NCBI RefSeq assembly: GCF_000170755.1
Contig: NZ_ABCK01000033.1
Coordinates: forward strand, 1-53,586
DNA: 53,586 bases
Direction: 5' to 3'
Source: Lentisphaera araneosa HTCC2155
GTDB lineage: Bacteria; Verrucomicrobiota; Lentisphaeria; Lentisphaerales; Lentisphaeraceae
Made by a program: the position numbers and the translations under genes. Shown here in pieces: positions 19,552 to 28,091 of this stretch. The stretch's first letter is position 1; the number at the start of each line of letters is the position of its first letter. The notes under the pieces were generated by a model that was given only the letters and a program-made list of their open reading frames with translations, was not told the DNA's origin and ran no database searches.

Positions 19552-20240
19552 TAGTCATCCTCCGGAAATGGTGCGATGGTCAAAACCAATTCGTTCGCTT
19601 CTAAATTGAAGGCTCTTATGAGTTTTAATTCTTTCTGGTAGTCCTCTGCGGCAGGCCAAAAGGTGATGGCATTATGTTCTTTGAGCGACTCAAAAGTATC
19701 GAGCATGATTTTTTTACCGTCGTGCTGGACCTGGTTGATTTCGAGGTAGAAGTGATCTTTTTTTAAGCGACCCGTCAGTAGGACTTGACCATTAAGGTAC
19801 TGGCCTTCCACATCAGTCCACTCGGCAAATCGCAGCTTATTTATAGGGAAACTGATGTCGACAAAGAGGGCTTCCTCAGTGATTTTACTGAGGCGACAAT
19901 ACTGACGAAAATCATCAAAACTCGTGTCGTGGGCCATGAGGCTATTGAGCTCAATGGCATTGAGGCGAAGTTCGCTCTCTTGCCCTTTAGAGGCCATGCT
20001 AATTGACTTAGCAATTTTTTCTAAGGTCGCTTGATACTGCTCTTTACTTTCGGGAAAGGAAAAAGTGAGCGCTTCTGTAGAGCTGTATTTTTTTATATGC
20101 CTAATTCCAGATGCAACAGAAATCCAGCCTAATGCAATGGCTAGCACTAAGAGGACGAATGACGCACTGGCACCGATGATAAAAGAGCGACTAGCCCCTT
20201 TGATCTCCGGTTTCGGCGGAGGGGTAGGTGAATCGGACAT
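19551..20240 (-). CDS. Single-pass membrane protein ahead of recJ
   Basis: 229 residues: Pro-rich cytoplasmic N-terminus ('SPTPPPKPEIKG'), one membrane segment at about 19-43 ('SFIIGASASFVLLVLAIALGWI'), then a ~180-residue extracytoplasmic domain. Not recognised. The start is followed by an overlapping TAATG junction with recJ, so expression is coupled to the recJ-rnc-rlmN run even though no functional link is evident. Confidence 0.75.
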   Translation of the reverse strand: MSDSPTPPPKPEIKGASRSFIIGASASFVLLVLAIALGWISVASGIRHIKKYSSTEALTFSFPESKEQYQATLEKIAKSISMASKGQESELRLNAIELNSLMAHDTSFDDFRQYCRLSKITEEALFVDISFPINKLRFAEWTDVEGQYLNGQVLLTGRLKKDHFYLEINQVQHDGKKIMLDTFESLKEHNAITFWPAAEDYQKELKLIRAFNLEANELVLTIAPFPEDD

Positions 20241-20317
20241 GACGGATACTCATATATATTATGTTAAGCAAACACAAAGACGACGGGGGTCGGCATTTGT
20301 ACTCAAAAGCAAAAAGA

Positions 20318-20527
20318 TTAATTTTCTTTTGTGGCTTCTTCGAGTTGTTGGTTGTGTTGCTTGTTAATATTATTGAGATCAGCCTCAGCTTTCTTCATTT
20401 GTTTCACCTGATTCTTACCCGTGAGTTGGTCTGCAGTTTGGTCGACACCTTCTGCAGCTTCCTTGCAGGAAAGCAGTGTGAGTGCTCCTAGCAGGCAAAA
20501 GCCAAAATACTTTGCTTTTAGTTTCAT
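20318..20527 (-). CDS. Small lipoprotein
   Basis: 69 residues. Signal peptide with lipobox 'LLSC' (Cys21) and a short charged, mostly helical mature part rich in Gln, Asn and Lys ('LNNINKQHNQQLEEATKEN'). It resembles entericidin-like or coiled mini-lipoproteins in size only. Monocistronic, between the recJ operon and the divergent HNH gene. Function unknown. Confidence 0.75.
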   Translation of the reverse strand: MKLKAKYFGFCLLGALTLLSCKEAAEGVDQTADQLTGKNQVKQMKKAEADLNNINKQHNQQLEEATKEN

Positions 20528-20631
20528 CTTATAATTCCTTTTTATTTATAATAAAAAAGCCTCTAAATTTGACTATGCAACCTCTGCAGGGGAGCTAAAT
20601 TTGGGTAATTCGAATTTTACGGAGCAAAAAT

Positions 20632-20949
20632 ATGTTTTCTTTTGATGGCTTTTCATCTGCGGATGATCAACATCGCAAGCGCGAAAAAAATAAAGCGCGC
20701 GAATTGCGGCAGTCGCAATGGTGGAAGAATCAGAAAGGCAAGGGGTTATGTTATTATTGCAAGCAGGAATTTCATCCTTCTGAATTGACCATGGATCACT
20801 TAGTCCCAATTGTGCGCGGTGGCAAGACGACTAAAAATAATTGCGTGCCTTGCTGCCAGGAATGTAATAGTCAGAAAAAATATCACTTGCCAATAGAATG
20901 GCAGGAGTATTTACAAAATTTAAATAAGCCTCAAGACGATAAAAAGTAA
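20632..20949 (+). CDS. HNH endonuclease family protein
   Basis: 105 residues, CGGAG seven bases upstream of the ATG. The HNH core is complete: first Cys pair 'CYYC', His in 'TMDHLVPIVRGG', Asn in 'NNCVPCC', and a final Cys pair 'CCQECN', so a metal-stabilised beta-beta-alpha nuclease fold. A basic N-terminal segment (about 14-30, Lys/Arg-rich) could bind nucleic acid. It is a free-standing short HNH protein, not part of an intron or restriction system that I can see. It is convergent with the CARF-nuclease unit, 7 nt away. Confidence 0.85.
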   Translation: MFSFDGFSSADDQHRKREKNKARELRQSQWWKNQKGKGLCYYCKQEFHPSELTMDHLVPIVRGGKTTKNNCVPCCQECNSQKKYHLPIEWQEYLQNLNKPQDDKK

Positions 20950-20956
20950 GTAAAAT

Positions 20957-21283
20957 TTATTTCTTTGAGTCCTGCTTGTTTTTGTAAATTGAGTAGAGAG
21001 TTGCCGCAGTCCAAAAAGGCATCGCAGATAAGAACGGAAAAGTTTCGATTAAAGCCGCGGGTAAGTACAGAAACTTAAAGCCGAGTAAAAAACTTAGGAT
21101 CGCGACCAAAAGCATATTTGCGGGGATTGCAAACTCAGGTGCAAAAGATAAGACAATACTGAGGATGTCTGCGATGATCGCAATGACGATGGCAAAGATA
21201 ACTTTAGCGGGCTTATTTTGCGCTGCGTCGCTATCTTTTATAACTTGGCCTTGGTGATTAGATATGTTTTTAAATTCGCTCAT
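20957..21283 (-). CDS. Small 3-TM membrane protein paired with the CARF nuclease
   Basis: 108 residues with an N-terminal ~25-residue hydrophilic part and three predicted membrane segments (about 28-47, 53-72, 75-99). The start lies 2 nt after the CARF-nuclease stop, so the two are almost certainly co-translated. No family recognised. The pairing suggests either a membrane partner of the nuclease or a second effector, by context alone. Confidence 0.75.
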   Translation of the reverse strand: MSEFKNISNHQGQVIKDSDAAQNKPAKVIFAIVIAIIADILSIVLSFAPEFAIPANMLLVAILSFLLGFKFLYLPAALIETFPFLSAMPFWTAATLYSIYKNKQDSKK

Positions 21284-21285
21284 GC

Positions 21286-22383
21286 TTATGAAACCTCGAT
21301 TATTTTATTGAGGTGACTCGCGAAGTTTTTGAGGGCAGTGCCCTGAATAATCGTGATACCCAAATCATGTGCTCTGCGAATGTCGAAATCTTCTAAAGGT
21401 CGGTAGGAGGCAAGGATTCCCTTGGTATGTAACCCCGCATAATCGACTAAAGTATCCATCTTGTAGAGTGTTTGAGTGCCTTTGCCTTCACGGGCTAAGT
21501 GAGCCGTTTTACATTCCATAAGGTAGAGTTGGTTTTCGTGGAGAAATGCCGCATCGATTTCATTTTTGATGCCTTGCTCATTGCGGATTTCTACTGATAT
21601 GGCACAATCTTGTACATTGAGTTGTTTCATCGCTAGATAAGCGGCATCTTCAATCCAAAAGCCTCGGCAAAAATCTACAGCTTCTTGGTCGCTAAAAGTG
21701 ACTGAATTTGAATCGTAGTAAGTGAGTAAGTTAGCGGTATAAAGTTTGCCCATGAGCTCGAGTTGCTGTTCGTTAAACTTCCTGCGATGGCGCATGTTTA
21801 AGACGCCATCATCGTCTGCATCGTTCGCTAACTTGTTAAGCAGACCAATCGCTTTTTCAAAATCATCGACTCGCTCAAAAAGTTCATCCATAAGTTCATC
21901 ATGATGGACCGTTTTTGTCCGAACTAAACTTTGAACTTCCCAGCCGTGTAAGGCAAAGTAATCTTCCAGTTTGATTTGGTTATCTAGATCGTAATAGTCA
22001 AAAGCCCCGGGTTCGCTAATCGGAAAAAGATGATCTTTTTCAACGCAAAAGCGAAAGATATCATCATCTAAAAATTCGTAAGCAGCTAAGCACATGAGTT
22101 TACTACCACAGGAAAGATTGAGGGCGCATTCACTTGGCTTGACGTCAAGATGGAGGAATCTTTCCTGTAAGCAGCCGAGTTGGTGTTTTTGTGAGAGAGC
22201 AAGCATTTCGACTTCCAAACCTTTGTTGAGGCAAAAGTCTCTTTGCATGTTAGCATCATCTTCATGGCTTGGTGAATAGCATAAGATAACTTTTTCAGGG
22301 GCAATTTTCGGGTCTAATAAAGGTAGAATATTTTCCATGGCATTTTCATTCACCAGGCAAATATGTATTTTAAATTTTTTCAC
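21286..22383 (-). CDS. Card1-like nuclease: CARF-type sensor fused to PD-(D/E)XK endonuclease (DUF1887-like)
   Basis: 365 residues from GTG 22383 with GGAGG a few bases upstream. The N-terminal Rossmann-like domain (1-~130) has the CARF nucleotide-binding type motif 'LNLSCGSKLMCLAAYE' (89-104). The C-terminal part has a PD-(D/E)XK active site: Glu245 in 'WIEDAAY', Asp277 in 'NEIDAAF', and Glu290-Cys-Lys292 in 'LMECKT'. Card1/Can2 proteins are activated by cyclic oligoadenylates made by type III CRISPR complexes and then nick or degrade nucleic acid. No CRISPR array, cas gene or cyclase is in this window, so the activator would come from elsewhere, or the protein belongs to the stand-alone DUF1887 group. 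Followed immediately by a 3-TM protein gene. Confidence 0.8.
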   Translation of the reverse strand: MKKFKIHICLVNENAMENILPLLDPKIAPEKVILCYSPSHEDDANMQRDFCLNKGLEVEMLALSQKHQLGCLQERFLHLDVKPSECALNLSCGSKLMCLAAYEFLDDDIFRFCVEKDHLFPISEPGAFDYYDLDNQIKLEDYFALHGWEVQSLVRTKTVHHDELMDELFERVDDFEKAIGLLNKLANDADDDGVLNMRHRRKFNEQQLELMGKLYTANLLTYYDSNSVTFSDQEAVDFCRGFWIEDAAYLAMKQLNVQDCAISVEIRNEQGIKNEIDAAFLHENQLYLMECKTAHLAREGKGTQTLYKMDTLVDYAGLHTKGILASYRPLEDFDIRRAHDLGITIIQGTALKNFASHLNKIIEVS

Positions 22384-22463
22384 TCATCCTCCAGTTTTTT
22401 TGAAATTACCAGTGTCTCAGCTTAAGTTCAAGTACTCACTCGGAGGGATCTTGTCAAAGCAAG

Positions 22464-22493
22464 AAAAAAGCCCTCGTTTTAAGAGGGCTTTTT
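22464..22493 (-). terminator. Rho-independent terminator after the oxidoreductase gene
   Basis: Hairpin with arms AAAAAGCCCTC and GAGGGCTTTTT around a short AT loop; read on the minus strand it ends in a T-run, 20-45 nt downstream of the oxidoreductase stop. It also separates that gene from the CARF-nuclease unit. Confidence 0.85.
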
Positions 22494-22510
22494 GAATGAT
22501 GAAGTGCTTT

Positions 22511-23788
22511 TTAAATGACTTTATAACGTCCCGGGGTTGGGATCTTATAGCTGCCGTCAGCATTTGGTACTGTCGGAGGCGTACCTGTCCAAGTATAAGC
22601 ATCAGGTGCGAGAGTTTCTTTGGAGTTGAGGGCTTGCTCCCAAGTGACTGTTTTACCAGAGTAGTTAGCCATGCGCCCCATGATGGCTGTTAAAGTAGCT
22701 TCAGCTCCAGTGATACCTTCGTTGTAAACTTGTCCTTTATCCAGTGCTTCGATAAGGTGATACCATTCTTGCTGGTGGCCACTGACGCGTTTGCCTTTAA
22801 ATTTCCAGTCAGTAGCTCCCGTGATCTGGTGCCTTTTGAATTCGCATGTTCCTTTGTCGCCATACGCGATTTCTTCTACCGCATTGTTACAGCCTTTGAT
22901 GTGGCGGGCCTGGCTAAACATTTGTGTGCCATCTTCATATTGGTATTCCGTACAGAAGTGGTCGTAGATTTCCCCGTGTTCATTCCCTGTACGGACTTGG
23001 CGTCCTCCCATGCCACTGCATGAAACAGGGTGAGTGCCCTTCAGCCAGTTAATGACATCGAGATTGTGGATGTGCTGCTCAACAATGTGATCGCCGCAGA
23101 GCCAGTTGAAGTAATACCAGTTCTTCATTTGGTATTCCATCTCGCTCATGCCTTCTTGGCGTTTACGAGTCCATACACCACCGCTATTCCAGTAAACTTT
23201 GGCATATTGGAAATTGCCGATGTCGCCGTTTTGACAGCGTTGAATTGATTCGCGGTAATCGAACTGGTGGTGGCGTTGTAATCCGCAAGCTAACATCAGA
23301 CCTTTTTCTTTAGCCAGTTTAGAGGATTTAATAACTGAACGAATGCCAGGGCCGTCAACGGCCACGGGTTTCTCCATGAAAATATGCTTATTTTTACCAA
23401 CGGCATACTCTAAATGGATCGGACGAAAGTGAGGAGGGGTTGTTAAGATAACGAGGTCACAATCACTATCAATCGCTTTCTTGTAGGCATCAAAGCCGTG
23501 AAAGACGTTTTCTTTAGTTACTTTTGATTGGGGGTGGCGACTTAAACGCTTAAATACGGCTTCTGCTTTATCTTGGAAAGCATCGGCAACTGCGACAAGT
23601 TGAACGCCTTTACGAACTTTCAAGGCTTGCATTGCCGCACCAGTTCCGCGACCACCGCAACCAATAAGGGCAATTTTTAATGGTTTGTCATTACCGACAT
23701 TTTTGTTGATCTCAAATGCATTGACTGAAGATGCGGCCCCTAAAATAGTGGCACCTTTTACGAAATTTCTGCGGTTTAATGAATCCAT
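22511..23788 (-). CDS. Gfo/Idh/MocA-family oxidoreductase with Tat signal
   Basis: 425 residues. Twin-arginine signal 'NRRNFVKGATILGA' at the N-terminus, then the NAD(P)-binding motif 'ALIGCGGRGTGAAMQAL' and the family motif 'EKPVA'. The C-terminal half is the usual alpha/beta substrate domain. Members oxidise or epimerise sugars and inositols; secreted Tat versions are abundant in planctomycetes and Lentisphaerae, probably in polysaccharide use. Substrate not predictable. It is monocistronic with its own terminator. Confidence 0.9.
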   Translation of the reverse strand: MDSLNRRNFVKGATILGAASSVNAFEINKNVGNDKPLKIALIGCGGRGTGAAMQALKVRKGVQLVAVADAFQDKAEAVFKRLSRHPQSKVTKENVFHGFDAYKKAIDSDCDLVILTTPPHFRPIHLEYAVGKNKHIFMEKPVAVDGPGIRSVIKSSKLAKEKGLMLACGLQRHHQFDYRESIQRCQNGDIGNFQYAKVYWNSGGVWTRKRQEGMSEMEYQMKNWYYFNWLCGDHIVEQHIHNLDVINWLKGTHPVSCSGMGGRQVRTGNEHGEIYDHFCTEYQYEDGTQMFSQARHIKGCNNAVEEIAYGDKGTCEFKRHQITGATDWKFKGKRVSGHQQEWYHLIEALDKGQVYNEGITGAEATLTAIMGRMANYSGKTVTWEQALNSKETLAPDAYTWTGTPPTVPNADGSYKIPTPGRYKVI

Positions 23789-23965
23789 AAGCGTTCCTTT
23801 TGTTTATTAAATTAAAGAGTTCTTATGTATATAATTAGCAAAAACTTACGGATCTTGCGACAAAAATAGAATTTTTTAACTTTATTTTTAACTTTGCTAA
23901 GGAGTGTGTATGTATTTTCCAAAGCAAATTGGAATAATTACGGCTTCATTGGGGGATTTGCGGGT

Positions 23966-24475
23966 CTAATCTTTAAGACAGTCTTTGAGCTGTTCTGCCA
24001 TTTGCCTGGCGTCTTCTTGGTGTAAACCTTTTTCTGTCAGGTCTTCGGAGGCCCCACCAAAAGTTTCTACGAGTAAGCCGCCCCAGATAATACCTTTTGT
24101 ATACCTGACAGATGCGACTCGTGTTACTTGGATTTCTTGATAGTCGGTTCGTAGGCCAAAGAAACTCCACTTTTTCACATTGATGCGTCCATTAGAGATT
24201 TTGATTATGGGTGGGAAGAAAAGTGAAGTAAGACTGCCACCAGTTAAAAAGGCACCCATACGTGTTGCTTGGACCTCTAACTCCAAGGAAATGGCTAATT
24301 GCTCTTTTTGGGACGCAGGCTTGTGTTGACAGTGGGGGCAATGTTCTGCGCTATTTGCATAGGGTTCGATACATTTTTCACAGGTTTGAAAATCTTTTGC
24401 CATTCTTGTGCAAGCAGGGCAGTAATTAAAGCCTTCATTTGTTTGTGAGCCACAATGGGGGCATAGATAGTTCAT
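23966..24475 (-). CDS. Double zinc-ribbon protein with PH-like C-terminal domain
   Basis: 169 residues. Paired zinc-ribbon knuckles occupy the first ~52 residues: 'CPHCG', 'CPAC', 'CEKC', 'CPHC'. The rest (about 70-165) is a beta-rich domain with a hydrophobic stretch ('GGSLTSLFFPPIIKI') and alternating strands, possibly a PH-like fold as in bacterial short PH proteins. No catalytic motif. Function unknown. Confidence 0.7.
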   Translation of the reverse strand: MNYLCPHCGSQTNEGFNYCPACTRMAKDFQTCEKCIEPYANSAEHCPHCQHKPASQKEQLAISLELEVQATRMGAFLTGGSLTSLFFPPIIKISNGRINVKKWSFFGLRTDYQEIQVTRVASVRYTKGIIWGGLLVETFGGASEDLTEKGLHQEDARQMAEQLKDCLKD

Positions 24476-24516
24476 GTTTTATCTCGATTTAAATGTTTTA
24501 TAATTATTCATAAAGA

Positions 24517-24716
24517 GGGGCAACGCCCCTTAGTCGCCTGGTCAAGGATCTTGCCAGAGGTGGATAAAAAGCATTTGCCCATACGGCAGTATCTTGCAGG
24601 TATAGCTCGAGAGGGACAGCTTCCTTCTCGTATGGATCGCATCATGCCTGTGGGTAATCGTGAAATATTTTGTATCCCGAATGAGTGTCTTGATGCTGAC
24701 CTAGAATTTTTTAAAT
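24517..24716 (+). pseudogene. Remnant of a protein-coding gene (C-terminal part)
   Basis: An open plus-strand frame without a usable start runs to TAG at 24714-24716. It reads protein-like ('LPIRQYLAGIAREGQL', 'DRIMPVGNREIFCIPNE') and overlaps the C-terminal end of the minus-strand gene at 24701 by a few bases. It begins near a GC hairpin (AGGGGC/GCCCCT type) at about 24518-24531. The opposite strand is also open but its composition looks less like a protein. Family not recognised. Probably debris at a rearrangement point between backbone and accessory DNA. Confidence 0.35.
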
Positions 24717-25306
24717 AGGCTATAAAAAATAAACACAAAAGCAATAGAAAAAGTGATAAATGTTGTGAAGCCTAATCCTACTGACTGATAAAGTGTAATG
24801 ATAAACTGATAAGTAACTAACTCACCCCCATGACGTTCTAAATCACGGAAGGTCATGTAAAACCACACGCCTAATACAGCAAAAATCACTCCAATAAATA
24901 AAGGGATGTTACCTGTACCAGTATGAAATATAACTGCGGAATTATCTTCTTCTGCCTCGCCCACATTAGTTTCTGTAAACGCAAATTCTTTCTTGTTGTG
25001 ATTCCAATTGCAGCTAGGACAAATAATTTGATTATCAAAAATGCTTTCATCACAATTTGTGCAGTTGATTTTTTTATGTACCTCTAGAAATACCTCGGGA
25101 GTGGTGTTTGATTCTTTTTTGCTGGCATTATCTGAGTCCATATTAGGCGTATTTGTATCAGCAGTGACTAGCTTATCCTTTTTGAAAAAGCTAGGAATTT
25201 TTAAAAAGTTATCACAATTTGTACAATTGATTTTGATGCCTAGTTGATCCTCCTTAACAATGATCTCGTCATGGCAATGTAGACATTTATGGTAATATGA
25301 ATCCAT
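24701..25306 (-). CDS. Zinc-ribbon protein with two membrane segments
   Basis: 201 residues. Two zinc ribbons: 'CLHCHDE' with 'CTNCDN' (about 8-33) and 'CTNCDES' with 'CPSCNW' (about 83-102). Two hydrophobic segments follow (about 133-152 and 168-196). A soluble double-ribbon head on a membrane anchor is the likely arrangement. It may have begun as a cassette gene because it lies just outside the recognisable array, but no attC is seen next to it. Confidence 0.7.
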   Translation of the reverse strand: MDSYYHKCLHCHDEIIVKEDQLGIKINCTNCDNFLKIPSFFKKDKLVTADTNTPNMDSDNASKKESNTTPEVFLEVHKKINCTNCDESIFDNQIICPSCNWNHNKKEFAFTETNVGEAEEDNSAVIFHTGTGNIPLFIGVIFAVLGVWFYMTFRDLERHGGELVTYQFIITLYQSVGLGFTTFITFSIAFVFIFYSLFKKF

Positions 25307-25375
25307 AGAGCTTAATCCTTTATTTACTGAGTTTTAATTCACGTTTAGGTGAGAAGCAATGACTTGATTTATACA

Positions 25376-25624
25376 TCATTTTCCTTCATCCATTTTCAAG
25401 AAATCTGTAAATGATTTATAGAACTTGAAACCAAGCAGTACGGTAGCTCCAAACCCTACCCAAAAACTAAAGTTGAAATAGAGTTTAATTGTATCCCAAT
25501 CTTTATTAAATATTTGTCGTTGATAAGAACGATCAGAATCGTAAAGACTATAGACGCCGGCAACTGTGCCCAAGATTATTCCCATGAACACTATGCTTAG
25601 CCAATAAATAATTTTATCTTTCAA
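25376..25624 (-). CDS. Small 2-TM membrane protein
   Basis: 82 residues. The start is TTG at 25624 with GAGGGG upstream; no ATG fits better. Two hydrophobic segments (about 5-27 and 49-68). The gene begins only ~7 nt from the half attC site at 25631, so it forms the left junction of the integron array. Function unknown. Confidence 0.6.
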   Translation of the reverse strand: MKDKIIYWLSIVFMGIILGTVAGVYSLYDSDRSYQRQIFNKDWDTIKLYFNFSFWVGFGATVLLGFKFYKSFTDFLKMDEGK

Positions 25625-25630
25625 TTTCCC

Positions 25631-25653
25631 CTCACTTCAATCTCTTGGTTATG
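25631..25653 (-). repeat. Half attC site, left end of the integron array
   Basis: 'cacttcaatctcttggtta' matches the right arm of type D attC sites ('cactccgatccttggtta') with a few changes, and its core GTTATGA is the exact complement of the core TCATAAC at the other end of the same cassette (28028-28034). The left arm is missing; a membrane-protein gene starts there instead. This fixes the left edge of the recognisable array. Confidence 0.55.
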
Positions 25654-26240
25654 ATTTTTTCTTTATTAGTTTTATCCCAAATGTATATAGATGATTTTTA
25701 TTTTTATCTTCAACTGTATAAAAAGTTGTTAAACCTTCTATTCTGAATCGAGAATTACTGCCTAAATAACTGTTGGTTCTGTTAACTTTAGGTTTTGTGA
25801 ATTTTTTTAGAATGTAATTTACAGATCTTCCTGAATTGTTAATTAAACAATTAAATGAGTATTCCGTATTACTTTTTTGCATTATAAGAGTAAGTGATTC
25901 GCCTGATTTATTTTTATAGTTTGCTATAATGGGTTTGAAAGACCCGTTCTTTTCAATAACTCCAATTTGAATATCGTACTGAGCTTTGTTATCAAGTTTA
26001 ATACTCCAACTATTTATGTTCATAGTTTTTTGTATTTCTTCAGTAGTAAGACTTCTATTTCTAAAATTTGTGGAAATATCGTCTATGGGGTTTAACTGAT
26101 TATTTAACTTTTTGGTTTGTTCCTTTAAAAGCGTCAATTCATTATTCAATTCTTTTGTTTGAGATTTTAGAGTTTGTAATTCGTTATTGATTTTGTGATT
26201 TTCATTTTCAAAATCTTGTTTACTGACGCAACTACATAAG

Positions 26241-27965
26241 ACCTAAGAAGTACGAATTGTGTATAAAAGCTTCACTGGGTGGGTGAAAAGTGGAGTTTGG
26301 GTTAAATTAGCTTCGACCAAAAAACCTCAACCCAAAAACCACGTACTTACGATGCCCAAGAAAATCAAAAAAACTAGAAAATCCAAGAAAGAATGTCGAA
26401 GAAAAATCAAAAAAATTGGAATCACCACAAACTGCTTAAGTTCTCAAGCAGGATTAGCACCTTTTGTTAATTTCATTAATGGCACAGGTATTTGTGATGA
26501 GCTCGCACAGGTATTTAAAGATCTAAGAAAAAGCAAGAAAGGCATAGAGCTTGAAGAAGCTTTTTTACAGCTTGTACTCTTTTTTGCGGACGGTCGTGAA
26601 AGTAGTTTAAACACCTTTGATACGCTGAAGGAAAACGAAGCTTGGCAAAAACTTTTAGGCTGTGAAGTTGCTCTAGGTACGGCTGCATTAAAAAGAATCC
26701 TTCACAAAGCTTATACAGTAGATGTTGAGATGATTCGTCCTTTAATCCGCAGGGTTTTTCTTAGTGCGCTCAAAGCTAAAAATCCGAATAAAGTCATTCT
26801 CTTTCTAGACTCCAGTGTCTACGATAACGACGGCGCTAAATGCCGCGCGGGAGTAAAATGTACCTACAAGAAAAAAGAAGGCTATCACCCAATCAACCTC
26901 ATATGGGACGGCATGTATATCGATACTTATTTCCAATCGGGTCATTGCTCAACAAATCACGATGGGGTTGCTATTGAGATGTTACAAGAAATCGTACCAA
27001 TGATTCGTGAAAATCTTGGAGAAGACATTCAGGTCATCGTTCGAATGGATGGTGGTTATTACGATCAAAAGATTTTTGCTGCTTGCGACGCGCTTAAAAT
27101 CAACTTTATTTGTGCAGGGAAACGCTATTCAGATCACAAAATTCATGCCAATACAAAACTCGAAAACTTCGATGGCGTCTATCGTAAAAAAGCTTGTACT
27201 TGGCATTACCTTACTTTTCAAGAACGTCGTAAATCTTGGCCCAAAGAGATGGCGTATCGAGCTTTGTTTTTACGGCCTACAGAAGAGAATGGCGAAGCTT
27301 TATTAGGTTTAGAAAGTCGTATTATCCTTACAAATCTTGACGTAAAATCTTGCTCCGATCAAGAAATAATTGATTATGATCATTCCCGCGGAGCTGATGA
27401 ACTCACTCACCGTGCAGCTAAATATTTCGCAAGTGAGAGGATGCCATGTCTCGACTTTCACGCTAACTCCCTTTGGTACTCAATGGGTATTGTATCCTTC
27501 AATCTCTTTCAGATTTTCAAACGCAACATTGCGGGTTTTTCTTGGAACTGCTACCCCACTACGGTACGTCGTAAACTTTTTGATTTAGCAGGAAAAATCA
27601 TTAATAAAGGACGCTCATTGACACTCAAAATTACCCCATGGAAAATGAGGGAGTTGAAATTTGATCAAATATGGGAGAAATCACTTACGCCTTGGGTTCT
27701 TCCTGTTCTTTAGTTGCTGAATATACATTTTAAAAACGGGTGCTTTTCAATAAGCGCCAGGATCCTCACGCCCAAATAATGGATGAAATACACAGAAATC
27801 ACAATCTGAAGATCGAAAAACTCCATAAACTGATCTCTGGAGCAATGGAGTCAAATTGATAAACGAGATGGACTTCAAGGAGAAAAATCATCCCTTTTGT
27901 AATGCCTAAAATAGTCTATACACGCGTATCACGACCTTTGGGAAATAAAATCGTACGATTTAGGT
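26241..27965 (+). mobile_element. IS1380/IS4-type insertion sequence, 1725 bp
   Basis: Imperfect terminal inverted repeats: left 'acctaagaagtacgaatt' and right end, reversed, 'acctaaatcgtacgattt'. Flanks share AAG (26238-26240 and 27966-27968), read as a 3-bp target duplication because its single copy restores the frame of the interrupted lipoprotein gene. It contains one DDE transposase gene and ~250 nt of non-coding right end holding a short open frame without clear meaning. Confidence 0.8.
26352..27713 (+). CDS. DDE transposase, IS1380/IS4-like
   Basis: 453 residues from ATG 26352 ('MPKKIKKTRKSKKE'); an upstream in-frame start at 26259 lies within the IS end and is less likely. The first catalytic Asp is in 'VILFLDSSVYDNDG', the second in 'VIVRMDGGYYDQ', and the final Glu region is 'KYFASERMPCLDFHANS'. 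Strongly basic N-terminus. The overall pattern (FLDSS, then a D-G-Y block, then E with aromatic residues) fits IS1380/IS4 transposases. The frame is intact, so the element may be active. Confidence 0.8.
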   Translation: MPKKIKKTRKSKKECRRKIKKIGITTNCLSSQAGLAPFVNFINGTGICDELAQVFKDLRKSKKGIELEEAFLQLVLFFADGRESSLNTFDTLKENEAWQKLLGCEVALGTAALKRILHKAYTVDVEMIRPLIRRVFLSALKAKNPNKVILFLDSSVYDNDGAKCRAGVKCTYKKKEGYHPINLIWDGMYIDTYFQSGHCSTNHDGVAIEMLQEIVPMIRENLGEDIQVIVRMDGGYYDQKIFAACDALKINFICAGKRYSDHKIHANTKLENFDGVYRKKACTWHYLTFQERRKSWPKEMAYRALFLRPTEENGEALLGLESRIILTNLDVKSCSDQEIIDYDHSRGADELTHRAAKYFASERMPCLDFHANSLWYSMGIVSFNLFQIFKRNIAGFSWNCYPTTVRRKLFDLAGKIINKGRSLTLKITPWKMRELKFDQIWEKSLTPWVLPVL

Positions 27966-28027
27966 AAGAATGTAGTAATAATTAATGCGGATGTTTTTAT
28001 CATTTTTATATCTATTATTTTTTTATT

Positions 28028-28091
28028 TCATAACGTCTGGATTGAGTGATACTCGAGGTACGAGAGTATTCACTCCGATCCTTGGTTAGTC
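28028..28091 (-). repeat. attC-1 (type D)
   Basis: Cores TCATAAC and GTTAGTC. Arms 'gtctggattgag' and 'cactccgatccttg', with an inner 'actcgagg/tacgagagt' hairpin. Type D family, ~64 bp. Confidence 0.9.

Larger units (their letters stand above)
25649..28003 (-). pseudogene. Cassette gene for a coiled-coil lipoprotein, split by an IS
   Basis: The minus-strand gene starts at ATG 28003 ('MIKTSALIITTFL'), is interrupted by the IS at 26241-27965, and resumes as 'CSCVSK...' down to the stop at 25649. Removing the IS and one copy of a 3-bp AAG duplication restores one frame of about 209 codons. The rebuilt N-terminus is a lipoprotein signal with a Cys near residue 16, followed by a coiled coil of 'NNEL.TLK.QTK.LNN' repeats and a beta-rich domain. 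Its stop lies in the GTTA core of the half attC. Function unknown. Currently inactivated. Confidence 0.8.
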
